Source: an archaeon (GTDB lineage: Archaea > Hydrothermarchaeota > Hydrothermarchaeia > Hydrothermarchaeales > JALUUU01). From it: a stretch of DNA of 9,350 bases. Below the pieces are notes generated by a model. That model saw only the letters and a list, made by a program, of their open reading frames with translations. It had not been told where the DNA came from and made no database searches. The stretch is from the NCBI GenBank assembly GCA_027021185.1, contig JALUUU010000151.1, positions 1-9,350 on the forward strand. The letters are read 5' to 3'. Shown here piece after piece: positions 1 to 6,239 of the stretch. Made by a program: the position numbers and the translations under genes. Position 1 is the stretch's first letter. Each line of letters opens with the position of its first letter.

Positions 1-120
1 GGCATAGCCACCAAGAGCTTCCCTGTCCCCGTGGAGACTATGTGGCTCTTATACCTGGCCTTTTTCGGCATATCTCTCTACCTGGCCTTCATCATTAAGA
101 GATTCGAGCCTAAGGTGTAG
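1..120 (+). CDS. C-terminal end of a membrane protein (partial), possibly a T2SF platform protein
   Basis: The frame is open from the first base and ends in TAG at 118-120, leaving 39 residues; the start lies outside the window. The visible part has one strongly hydrophobic stretch (about residues 18-33, WLLYLAFFGISLYLAF) followed by a short basic tail IIKRFEPKV, so the protein ends in a membrane helix with a charged end. The next gene begins 4 nt after the stop and takes its SD (AAGGTG, 112-117) from the last codons here, so the two are co-transcribed. Archaeal pilus and secretion operons often carry two T2SF-type membrane proteins in tandem, so this may be the first of the pair. That is inference from position; the fragment is too short to recognise by itself. 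Confidence 0.6.
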   Translation, partial: GIATKSFPVPVETMWLLYLAFFGISLYLAFIIKRFEPKV

Positions 121-124
121 ATAG

Positions 125-1063
125 ATGAAAGACGCGTTAATCAGGGCGGCGAAGAGCGTTAAGGTGCCTGAGGCGATGGTGCCGAAGAGGGTTCTGATCA
201 GCCTTGGGCGGTCCCTCAACAGGGCGAAAATCATGTTCACCGCCAAGGAGTGGATAGGGATTTTCTCGGTTTTCGGCCTTTTCCTCTTCGTCCTCGGTGC
301 TCTTATCCATTCATTGCTGGCGGGACTGGCACTGTATCTGGTAACCCAGACCGCCATGATCTCGATCCCCAAGGTGATCGCTAATAAACGTAAAAAAGCC
401 ATCGTCGAGGTTCTGCCTGACGTCCTGCACCACATGTCTGTTTCCATGAGGACCGGGTTGGTGCTGGAGGCGGTCATCCAGGAGATCGCTGAGGCGGACT
501 ACGGTCCCCTGAGCGAGGAGTTCCAGCAGGTCATCTTTGAGCTTAAGAAAGGCCTGCCCACTAAAGAAGCCCTCCTGGCCTTTGCCTTGAGGATGGAGTC
601 TAAAGAAATTGAACGGGCTATCCGCCTGCTCCTCGAGGGCGTGGAGTCCGGCGGGCCAATAGCCGACGTTCTTGATGAGGTGTCCGAGGACATAAGGGCC
701 GTGAGGCTGGTCAAGAGGGAGAGGAAGAGCATGACTGCTCAGCAGGTATCCTTCCTGGCCCTTGCCTCCATTGTTGCAGCACCTTTCGTTATCGGCGTTG
801 TGGCCATTCTTCCCCAGATAATGACCTCTGCCACTGGGGAGGTGGAGGAGGCTGGCTTACCCGTTGAGGAGTTGAACGCCATCGTCAGGCTCCTGTCCTT
901 CTACGTCGTCGCCCAAGCCGTGAGCGCCAGTGTTATGATGGGGGTGGTGATGTATGGGGATATCAAGAGAGGTCTGAAGTTTGCAATTCCCCTGGCGGCG
1001 GCGGCCTTCGGTGTTTTCACCCTCGTGAAGACATTTCTCCCCAAATTCGTCGGCATCATATAG
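125..1063 (+). CDS. Type II secretion system F (TadC/GspF-like) membrane platform protein
   Basis: 312 residues. The soluble region at about residues 95-200 has the T2SF layout: a run beginning VLPDVLHHMSVSMRTG, then a helical bundle with GLPTKEALLAFALR and a glycine-rich LLLEGVESGG before DVLDEVSEDI. Predicted membrane helices lie at about 43-60, 62-80, 208-230, 255-277 and 284-305, matching the paired N- and C-terminal helices of archaeal GspF/TadC/FlaJ relatives. Such proteins form the inner-membrane platform on which a secretion ATPase assembles or extrudes pilin-like subunits. The ATG is preceded by AAGGTG 7 nt upstream, which supports this start. The partner ATPase and pilins are not in the window; they would be expected to the left. 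The family call is firm, but whether it serves adhesion pili, secretion or DNA uptake cannot be told. Confidence 0.85.
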   Translation: MKDALIRAAKSVKVPEAMVPKRVLISLGRSLNRAKIMFTAKEWIGIFSVFGLFLFVLGALIHSLLAGLALYLVTQTAMISIPKVIANKRKKAIVEVLPDVLHHMSVSMRTGLVLEAVIQEIAEADYGPLSEEFQQVIFELKKGLPTKEALLAFALRMESKEIERAIRLLLEGVESGGPIADVLDEVSEDIRAVRLVKRERKSMTAQQVSFLALASIVAAPFVIGVVAILPQIMTSATGEVEEAGLPVEELNAIVRLLSFYVVAQAVSASVMMGVVMYGDIKRGLKFAIPLAAAAFGVFTLVKTFLPKFVGII

Positions 1064-1071
1064 ATTTATTA
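1064..1071 (+). promoter_or_regulatory. TATA-like element for pyrK-thyX
   Basis: ATTTATTA directly follows the T2SF stop codon and is centred about 28 nt before the pyrK ATG. No SD lies before that ATG (the upstream bases read CATTTCTTC). The spacing fits an archaeal promoter with transcription starting at or next to the start codon, giving a leaderless mRNA. This is spacing and composition evidence only. Confidence 0.55.
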
Positions 1072-1095
1072 ACCCCCGCCGCAAACCATTTCTTC

Positions 1096-1884
1096 ATGAA
1101 GATTGCTACTGTTAAAAAGGTCATCAGAGAAACAGAGAGGATAAAGACATTTATCCTTGATCTGGAGACCAGGGCGATGCCGGGGCAGTTCGGCATGTTC
1201 TGGATCCCGGGGGTGGATGAGAAGCCCATGAGTCTCTCTTATATCAACGGCTCCATGGGGTTCACAGTCCTTAAGATGGGTCCTTTCTCCAGTAAAATGC
1301 ATGAGGTCAAGGAGGGAGACCGCATAGGTGTCAGAGGCCCCATGGGGAGGGGCTTCAAGTTAAAGGGGGAGCGGATTATCCTGGTGGGGGGAGGTGTAGG
1401 CGTGGCTCCTCTGGCCCCTCTGGCCGAGAAGGCCGCGGATCAGGGAATGGAGGTCACCGCCATTATCGGGGCGATGACGGCCAAGGAGCTGCTATTCGTG
1501 GACCGTATAAGGAACGCTGGAGCAGAGGTTTGGCTGGCAACAGACGACGGCACAGCGGGGATAAAAGGCTTCACCACGGATGTTCTCAGGGAGCTCCTTG
1601 CTGGGGACACCTATGACCAATGCTACACCTGCGGGCCCGAGATAATGATGGTTAAGGTCATGGATCAGACCCGGGAGAAGGGAATACCCACCCAGGTTTC
1701 TCTTCACAGATACTTCAAGTGCGGCGTGGGCTTGTGCGGGCAGTGCGCCATGGACGACACGGGCTTCAGGGTATGCAAGGAGGGTCCCTGCTTCAGAGAC
1801 AAGGACATGGAGAAAACCAAGGAATTCGGCAGGTACTGGAGAGACGCCACCAGCAGAAGAATCCCCCTAGGGGGCAAGAAATGA
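1096..1884 (+). CDS. pyrK: Dihydroorotate dehydrogenase electron transfer subunit (FAD, [2Fe-2S])
   Basis: 262 residues, the usual length for archaeal PyrK. The N-terminal half is a ferredoxin-reductase-type FAD barrel with the flavin motif KPMSLS at 43-48. The NAD-binding half has GGGVGVAPL at 98-106 and CGP at 179-181. The C-terminal cluster site has Cys209, Cys214 and Cys217, with Cys232 at the C-X4-C-X2-C-X14-C spacing of the PyrK [2Fe-2S] cluster; Cys227 is an extra cysteine nearby. A tail with FGRYWRDATSRR after the cluster is also PyrK-like. The subunit passes electrons from dihydroorotate oxidation in PyrD, through FMN, FAD and the cluster, to NAD. No pyrD is next to it in this window. 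Its last 4 nt overlap thyX (ATGA), so the two are translated from one message. A different NAD(P)H:acceptor reductase of the same superfamily is the main alternative. Confidence 0.85.
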   Translation: MKIATVKKVIRETERIKTFILDLETRAMPGQFGMFWIPGVDEKPMSLSYINGSMGFTVLKMGPFSSKMHEVKEGDRIGVRGPMGRGFKLKGERIILVGGGVGVAPLAPLAEKAADQGMEVTAIIGAMTAKELLFVDRIRNAGAEVWLATDDGTAGIKGFTTDVLRELLAGDTYDQCYTCGPEIMMVKVMDQTREKGIPTQVSLHRYFKCGVGLCGQCAMDDTGFRVCKEGPCFRDKDMEKTKEFGRYWRDATSRRIPLGGKK

Positions 1885-2588
1885 GGATTAAGCTCCTGAG
1901 GTATACGAAGGACGGCATTAGGCTCATAGCCGACTCATGCAGGGTGAGCGGTATCCCCCCGGACCTGGAGGACGAGGAGATCGTCAGGATGGTCGTGGAG
2001 AACGATTACTCCAGCGTCCTTGAGCACATTTCTTTCACCTTCGATGTCAGCGGTATAAGCCTGGCTTTGAGCCGTGAGCTCCTGGAGCACAGGATAGCCA
2101 GTCACACGGCCCGGAGCACCCGCTACCAGGAGGAGGGAGACTTTGATTACTACCTCCCTAAGGAGCTGGAGAGAAATAAAGACGCCATGGAGCACTTTAA
2201 GATGGCGATAGAGGCCCAGCGGAGGGCTTACATCATGCTCCGCAGCCTGGGCATCAGCAGGGAGAGCAGGCGGTATCTCCTGCCCATGGCGACCCACACC
2301 AACTACGTGCTCACGATGAATGCGAGGAGCCTGATAAACTTCCTGGGTCTGAGGCTCTGCGTTCGGGCTTCCCCGGAGATGCGCGAGCTGGCGCGGAAAA
2401 TCCACTCCATCGTGGCAGAGGTTTATCCAGTCATATTTGAGGGCATAGGCTGCAGGGGCGTGAACATGGCGGTGTGCCCGGAAAACGAGGTCAGGGACTC
2501 GGTGCAGGGCAGGAACTGCCCCTACAAGATAAAAGGGAGTAAGGCCTACATCCCCACGAAGAAAGAAGTCAGGGAACGAAAGGGATGA
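1881..2588 (+). CDS. thyX: Flavin-dependent thymidylate synthase, with an altered RHR motif
   Basis: 235 residues. ThyX makes dTMP from dUMP using methylene-tetrahydrofolate (or an equivalent C1 carrier), FAD and NAD(P)H. The signature block at 69-82 reads EHRIASHTARSTRY, against the classical RHR-x7-S form. His70, Arg71, Ser79 and Arg81 are kept, but the first Arg is Glu69, and the usual acidic residue two before the serine is Ala77. The C-terminal nucleotide-binding block NFLGLRLC holds Arg158, followed by RASPEMREL where many ThyX have SHAQWE. A cysteine-containing tail (Cys191, Cys199, Cys213) follows, reminiscent of some clostridial ThyX as I remember them. The ATG overlaps the pyrK stop by 4 nt. 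An in-frame upstream ATG at 1719 lies deep in pyrK and would add residues unlike any ThyX, so it was rejected. Family is clear; full activity is less certain because of Glu69. Confidence 0.85.
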   Translation: MRIKLLRYTKDGIRLIADSCRVSGIPPDLEDEEIVRMVVENDYSSVLEHISFTFDVSGISLALSRELLEHRIASHTARSTRYQEEGDFDYYLPKELERNKDAMEHFKMAIEAQRRAYIMLRSLGISRESRRYLLPMATHTNYVLTMNARSLINFLGLRLCVRASPEMRELARKIHSIVAEVYPVIFEGIGCRGVNMAVCPENEVRDSVQGRNCPYKIKGSKAYIPTKKEVRERKG

Positions 2589-2591
2589 AGG

Positions 2592-3611
2592 CTAAACCCT
2601 CTTGAGGGCTAGGATTAGAAGCTTTATACAGTTCTCCACGTCCCTTTCGCTGGCGACGCTGACGGGGGTGTGGATATAGCGGGAGGGGATGGAGACGACG
2701 CCGCTGGGTATTCCTTCTCTTGTTAGCTGTATGGCGGTTGCGTCCGTGGTCCCGCCCTCACCCACCTCCAGCTGATAGGGTATTTTGTTCTCCTCGGCTG
2801 TCTTCACCAGCAGATCTTTTACCGCGGGATGGGTTATCACCCCCCTTCCCTTGGCGTCCACTATTGTGATGACGGGTCCCTTCCCAAGCCTCACGGAGGA
2901 TTCCTCCTCCTTAACCCCCGGATGGTCCCCCGTTGTTGTCACGTCTATTACTATGGCCATATCTGGATTGATCCGGTAGGCGGAGGTCCGGGCTCCTTTC
3001 AGGCCGACTTCCTCCTGGGCGGTGCCGACGGCGTAGAGGGTGAAGTCGCCCTCCACCTTCTTCGCCACCTCCACCATGGCATAGCATCCGAGGCGGTTGT
3101 CGAAGGCCTTGCCGGTGATGAATCCTCTCCGTAGGGGTGTGAAGCTTCTCTCCAGGGTTATGAAGTCCCCGACGCCTACCCCCAGCTTCTCTGCGTCCTT
3201 CCTGTCCATTGCCCCCACGTCGATGAACATGTCTTTGTATTTTACAGGCTTCTTCCGCTCCTCTTCTTCCATAAGATGGGGCGGCTTGGAGCCTATGACG
3301 CCCCGGATGAGCCCTTTAGCGGTATGCACGTACACCCGCTGGTTCAATAGGGTGGGATCATAGAACCCTCCCAGGGTTGTGAACCGGAGAAATCCTTTAT
3401 CGTCTATATGCTTGACCATGAGGCCTATCTCGTCCATATGAGCTGCAAGCATGATTTTTTTCCTGCCGGAGCCTTTGCGGGCTATGAGGTTTCCCATGGC
3501 GTCCACCTCTACTTCGCAGAACTTCGACAGCTCCCTCTCCATTATCTCCCGCACCTGATCTTCCTTTCCGGGGACTCCGTGGGCCTCACACAGTTCTTTA
3601 AGCAGTTTCAA
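2592..3611 (-). CDS. M42 family metallo-aminopeptidase (TET/FrvX-like)
   Basis: 339 residues, typical for M42. All expected metal and catalytic residues are visible: His58 and Asp60 in AAHMDEIG, bridging Asp171 in KAFDNRLG, the catalytic pair Glu200-Glu201 in AQEEVG, Asp223 in VIDVT, and His314 in RYIHTP. Archaeal members build hollow dodecameric TET particles in the cytoplasm that trim peptides left by the proteasome; some relatives were once called endoglucanase or deblocking aminopeptidase. The start is a TTG, chosen because AAGGAGGTG sits 5 nt before it and because MKLLKELCEAHGVPG is the normal M42 N-terminus. It overlaps the end of the upstream aminotransferase by 14 nt, so they form an operon. 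Its stop is 3 nt from the stop of convergent thyX. The exact amino acid preference cannot be read from sequence. Confidence 0.93.
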   Translation of the reverse strand: MKLLKELCEAHGVPGKEDQVREIMERELSKFCEVEVDAMGNLIARKGSGRKKIMLAAHMDEIGLMVKHIDDKGFLRFTTLGGFYDPTLLNQRVYVHTAKGLIRGVIGSKPPHLMEEEERKKPVKYKDMFIDVGAMDRKDAEKLGVGVGDFITLERSFTPLRRGFITGKAFDNRLGCYAMVEVAKKVEGDFTLYAVGTAQEEVGLKGARTSAYRINPDMAIVIDVTTTGDHPGVKEEESSVRLGKGPVITIVDAKGRGVITHPAVKDLLVKTAEENKIPYQLEVGEGGTTDATAIQLTREGIPSGVVSIPSRYIHTPVSVASERDVENCIKLLILALKRV

Positions 3612-4731
3612 GGAGACACCTCCTTATCCTATTAATACCCTCCTTTATCTTATCTTTTCCGGCGGCGAAGGATAGCCTTATGTAGCCCTCACCCCTCGCG
3701 CCGAAGGCTGTTCCGGGGGTGACGACAACCTTGGCTTCCCGCAGGAGCCTCATGGCCAGGGCCTGGGATGACCCGTATCTGGAGAAATTCGGAAAAACAT
3801 AGAAGGCTCCCCCCGGGGGACTGCAGCCTACCCCGGGGATCTCTCCCAGCTCCCTCAGTATCAGTTCCCGCCTCCTCCTCAGCTGCTCCACCATCTCAGA
3901 TAGGTAGCTGCTGCATGAAAGCGCGGCGAGGGCGGCTCGCTGAGACAGAGAGCAGGTGCTTGCCTGGATGTACTGGTGCACCTTGAGCATAGCCTCTATA
4001 ACGTCCTCATATGCATAGGCATAACCCAGGCGAAGCCCTGTCATAGCATAGCTCTTTGAGAAGCCCTTGACAACGATGGCGTTCTCATTGAACTCCAGGG
4101 GCGATATATGAGGTGCGTCGTAGACTATGTCGTCGTAGACCTCGTCGGAGAGGATAGGTATGCCGGCGTCGGAGGCCAGGTCTCCGACTCCTTTCAACAC
4201 CTCCCTTGAAAGCACTCCCCCCGTCGGATTCCCTGGGGAGTTGAGAATGATCATCCGCGTCCTCGTACCTAACACGGCCTCAAATGCATCGAGGTCGATA
4301 TCAAAGCCCCTCTCCTCTACAAGGGGATAGGGAACTGCTTTTCCCCCCGCCAGCTCCACCAGGGGTTTATAGGATACAAAGCCGGGATCAGGGATAAGGA
4401 CCTCGTCTCCCTTCTCGACGAGGGCCATTATTGCAAGATGCAGGGCCTCTGAGGCCCCTGATGTGACTATTATGTCTTTATCGTGCATCCTGGCTCCTTT
4501 CTCTTCTTCCCTCCGGGCAATGGCCTCGCGGAGCTCCGGAATACCCTTTCCCGGGGTGTAGTGGGTGAAGTCTTCCTCGAGGGCTATGCGAACGGCCTCC
4601 TTGGACTCAGGTGGTATGGGGAAGTCAGGCTCTCCCAGGGCGAGGTTGATAACGCCCTCAGCCCTGGCTAGGTCGAACATTTTCCTGATTCCTGAGATGT
4701 CTATACTCGATATTCGACCGGCAAACCTCAT
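3598..4731 (-). CDS. PLP-dependent class I aminotransferase (aspartate aminotransferase-like)
   Basis: 377 residues, the normal size for fold-type I aminotransferases of the aspartate/aromatic group. Key sites are visible: LGEPDF at 32-37, Tyr58 in HYTPGKG, the SGASEAL phosphate-binding turn at 91-97, Asn168 in NSPGNPTGG, Asp196 and Tyr199 in SDEVYDD, the PLP lysine Lys226 in GFSKSYAMTG, Arg234 (phosphate), and Arg352 in YIRLSFA (substrate carboxylate). It transfers an amino group between an amino acid and a 2-oxo acid, but the substrate (aspartate, aromatic, alanine or other) cannot be decided by eye. The ATG has no SD and lies about 25 nt from a TATA-like element, suggesting a leaderless transcript. 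It is the first gene of a two-gene operon with the M42 peptidase, which suits amino acid recycling from peptides. Confidence 0.92.
   Translation of the reverse strand: MRFAGRISSIDISGIRKMFDLARAEGVINLALGEPDFPIPPESKEAVRIALEEDFTHYTPGKGIPELREAIARREEEKGARMHDKDIIVTSGASEALHLAIMALVEKGDEVLIPDPGFVSYKPLVELAGGKAVPYPLVEERGFDIDLDAFEAVLGTRTRMIILNSPGNPTGGVLSREVLKGVGDLASDAGIPILSDEVYDDIVYDAPHISPLEFNENAIVVKGFSKSYAMTGLRLGYAYAYEDVIEAMLKVHQYIQASTCSLSQRAALAALSCSSYLSEMVEQLRRRRELILRELGEIPGVGCSPPGGAFYVFPNFSRYGSSQALAMRLLREAKVVVTPGTAFGARGEGYIRLSFAAGKDKIKEGINRIRRCLLETA
3617..3623 (-). promoter_or_regulatory. Strong Shine-Dalgarno fixing the TTG start of the M42 gene
   Basis: On the minus strand GGAGGTG lies 5 nt before the TTG codon at 3611-3609. 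It lies within the last codons of the aminotransferase gene. A full-length SD next to a weak start codon indicates that this gene is translated by ribosome binding within the operon, unlike the SD-less first genes elsewhere in the window. Confidence 0.85.
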
Positions 4732-4752
4732 GGCTGTAGCACCGGGCTAACC

Positions 4753-4759
4753 TTTTATG
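4753..4759. promoter_or_regulatory. Shared TATA-like element of a divergent gene pair
   Basis: The element reads TTTTATG on plus and CATAAAA on minus. Its centre (about 4756) is 25 nt from the minus-strand aminotransferase ATG (4731) and 26 nt from the plus-strand phosphodiesterase ATG (4782). Neither start has an SD. The purine-rich side expected of a BRE is clearer for the minus direction. A second AT-rich run (TTAAATATT, 4768-4776) is too close to the plus-strand ATG to place a transcription start upstream of it. Confidence 0.5.
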
Positions 4760-4781
4760 CTCCGAAGTTAAATATTTGCCC

Positions 4782-5273
4782 ATGATAGGCGTGATCTCCG
4801 ACACCCATGACCATCTCAGGGCAATTAGGCTCGCCGTTGAGTTTTTCAACTCAGAGGATGTTGAGCTTGTAGTTCATGCAGGAGACTTCGTAGCCCCCTT
4901 CACATTTAAGGAGTTTAAAAACCTGGAGCCAAAGCTGCAGGGGGTCTTCGGAAACAACGACGGAGAACGCATGGGGTTACAGAGAAAATACGCGGGCATG
5001 GGGGCTGAGCTCTCCGACTTCCTGGAATTCGAGTTCGGGGGGAAGAGATTCGCTGTCTATCACGGGACCATAGAGCCTTTCCTGGAGACCCTCGTGGAGA
5101 GCAGAAGCTATGACATAGTCATAACAGGCCATACCCACAACCCCCTGGTCTCGCATCAAAACGATGTTCTCGTCGTAAACCCTGGTGAGGCGTGCGGCTA
5201 CTTAACAGGTAAAAAAACAGTTTGCCTCCTGGACGTTGAATCCCTAAAAGCCAGGATAGTCGACCTTGAATAA
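4782..5273 (+). CDS. YfcE/MJ0936-type calcineurin-like phosphodiesterase
   Basis: 163 residues, full length for this small metallophosphoesterase family. The dinuclear metal site is complete: Asp7 and His9 in SDTHDH, Asp35 in HAGDFV, Asn59 in GNNDG, His94 in VYHG, and His117 and His119 in GHTHN. Relatives such as MJ0936 and YfcE hydrolyse phosphodiester test substrates with Mn or Ni, but the physiological substrate is unknown. The ATG at 4782 was chosen over a TTG 6 nt earlier because the family begins M-x-[IV]-x-[VI]-S-D-T-H and the ATG is at leaderless distance from the upstream TATA. It is a cytoplasmic enzyme, transcribed divergently from the aminotransferase and separated from uppS by a structured 195-nt gap, so it is probably a single-gene unit. 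Confidence 0.92.
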   Translation: MIGVISDTHDHLRAIRLAVEFFNSEDVELVVHAGDFVAPFTFKEFKNLEPKLQGVFGNNDGERMGLQRKYAGMGAELSDFLEFEFGGKRFAVYHGTIEPFLETLVESRSYDIVITGHTHNPLVSHQNDVLVVNPGEACGYLTGKKTVCLLDVESLKARIVDLE

Positions 5274-5280
5274 TTTTATA
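5274..5280 (+). promoter_or_regulatory. TATA-like element ahead of the stem-loop
   Basis: TTTTATA immediately follows the phosphodiesterase stop codon. Its centre is about 28 nt before G5306, where a long GC-rich helix begins. That is the same spacing as the TATA elements and first bases of the leaderless genes in this window, so the helix may be the 5' end of its own transcript. AT-rich sequence after a gene could also belong to a terminator. Confidence 0.35.
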
Positions 5281-5305
5281 GTTGTTAATCAGTCCTGAAA
5301 AATAT

Positions 5306-5370
5306 GGGGACGCGGAGGATTAAAACTTCTTTTGAAGCTTTCACCTCCTACCCAAGTCTTCCGCGTCCCC
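5306..5370 (+). ncRNA. Candidate structured RNA: 16-bp stem-loop with an anti-SD 9-mer in the loop
   Basis: Positions 5306-5321 pair with 5355-5370 in a 16-bp helix, starting GGGGACGCGGA against TCCGCGTCCCC, with G-T wobbles only at 5317 and 5320. The 33-nt loop contains a small hairpin (CTTC-TTTT-GAAG) and TCACCTCCT at 5341-5349, which is identical to the 3' tail of 16S rRNA. The 5' arm contains GGAGGA (5314-5319), which could pair instead with CCTCC at 5344-5348. A pyrimidine-rich tract (5370-5382) follows. It may be a small RNA with its own promoter, or the terminator of the upstream gene. It lacks tRNA arms, C/D boxes and an ACA tail, so it fits no class I recognise. Confidence 0.45.
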
Positions 5371-5409
5371 CTTTCCCCCTTTATTGCTAAATATGTTTCC
5401 ATCAATCGA

Positions 5410-5437
5410 CCTTTTCTTCCAGTGGAAATGGAAAAGG
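5410..5437. repeat. Interrupted inverted repeat overlapping the uppS promoter
   Basis: CCTTTTC (5410-5416) and TTCCA (5417-5421) mirror TGGAA (5423-5427) and GAAAAGG (5431-5437), with a 1-nt centre and a 3-nt ATG bulge on the right side. The right arm is the purine-rich BRE-like part of the uppS promoter, so a dimeric regulator binding here would block TFB/TBP. It may equally be chance similarity in a purine/pyrimidine-skewed stretch. Confidence 0.35.
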
Positions 5438-5445
5438 TTAATATT
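5431..5445 (+). promoter_or_regulatory. BRE/TATA promoter of uppS
   Basis: GAAAAGGTTAATATT has a purine-rich BRE-like half followed by a TATA box (TTAATATT, 5438-5445) centred 27 nt before the uppS ATG. No SD precedes the ATG, so the mRNA is probably leaderless. The same 15 nt recur exactly at 6349-6363. Confidence 0.7.
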
Positions 5446-5468
5446 AGCAGCAGCTTAATTCCTTAACG

Positions 5469-6239
5469 ATGTTGCGAGCCCCGTTGAGGCTTATTTACCG
5501 GGCCTACGAGTGGAAACTTGAGAGGGAGGTTAAGAGGGGGAGGATACCCAATCATATAGCCATTATAATGGACGGCAATCGGAGGCTTGCAGAAAGACTG
5601 GGATTGCGGCCATGGGAGGGCCACAGGCTCGGCGCTGAGAAGGTGGAGGATGTCTTAAACTGGTGCCTGGACCTGGGGATCAAAAACGTAACTGCCTACG
5701 CCTTCTCAACAGAGAACTTCAACAGGCCGAAGGAGGAAGTGGAGAAGCTTTTCGACCTCTTCGAGGAGTACTTCAACAAGGTTGCCAAGGACGAAAAGAC
5801 CCATAAAAACAGAATGCGGGTAAAGGCCATAGGGAGGATTGAGCGTTTCCCAGAGAGGGTTAGGGACGCCATAAAGCGGGCCGAGGATGTAACAAAAGAC
5901 TATGACAACTTCCACCTTAACCTGGCAGTGGCCTACGGGGGGAGGCAGGAAGTCGTCGACGCTGTTAGAAAGATAGCCGACAAGGTAAGGGAAGGGCGTC
6001 TTGATCTTGACAGCATAGACGAGAGAACGGTGAGCAAACATCTCTACACAAACGGTCTGCCGGATCCGGACCTGATCATCAGAACATCCGGAGAAGAGCG
6101 CATATCAGGTTTTCTTCTCTGGCAGAGCGCCTACTCGGAGCTTTATTTCTGTGAGAGCTTCTGGCCGGGATTCAGGAAGATAGATTTTCTCAGGGCTATC
6201 AGAACATTTCAGCAGCGCAAACGGAGATTCGGACGGTAA
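5469..6239 (+). CDS. uppS: cis-prenyltransferase: tritrans,polycis-undecaprenyl diphosphate synthase type
   Basis: 256 residues. The cis-prenyltransferase motifs are in order: HIAIIMDGNRR at 29-39 with catalytic Asp35, GH at 51-52, AFSTENFNRP at 78-87, and DLIIRTSGEERISGFLLWQSAYSELYF at 201-227, holding Arg205, Ser207 and Arg211 for the isopentenyl diphosphate pyrophosphate. The enzyme adds cis isoprene units to an allylic diphosphate to make the long-chain carrier for glycan assembly. Archaeal members use geranylgeranyl diphosphate as primer and supply the dolichol-type lipid for N-glycosylation; here that is inferred from the host. The first 28 residues are a basic amphipathic extension common in archaeal forms. 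The start is fixed by the leaderless spacing. It seems to be transcribed alone, since a new promoter lies downstream. Confidence 0.95.
   Translation: MLRAPLRLIYRAYEWKLEREVKRGRIPNHIAIIMDGNRRLAERLGLRPWEGHRLGAEKVEDVLNWCLDLGIKNVTAYAFSTENFNRPKEEVEKLFDLFEEYFNKVAKDEKTHKNRMRVKAIGRIERFPERVRDAIKRAEDVTKDYDNFHLNLAVAYGGRQEVVDAVRKIADKVREGRLDLDSIDERTVSKHLYTNGLPDPDLIIRTSGEERISGFLLWQSAYSELYFCESFWPGFRKIDFLRAIRTFQQRKRRFGR

Noticed and set aside
1719..1880. In-frame ATG extension of thyX inside pyrK
   Set aside because: It would overlap pyrK by 166 nt and add residues unlike ThyX; the ATGA overlap at 1881 gives the normal N-terminus.
2785..3363. Plus-strand frames opposite the M42 gene
   Set aside because: They are shadows of a fully motif-supported gene on the minus strand.
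4768..4776. TTAAATATT as the TATA box of the phosphodiesterase gene
   Set aside because: It is only about 10 nt before the ATG, so transcription would begin inside the gene and remove the Asp7/His9 metal ligands.
5306..5372. tRNA-like acceptor stem (GGGGACG with CGTCCCC)
   Set aside because: The helix continues to 16 bp and there is no D arm, anticodon arm or T arm.
5274..5468. C/D-box or H/ACA guide RNA in the uppS upstream gap
   Set aside because: No RTGATGA box pairs with a CTGA box, and no ACA follows the stem.
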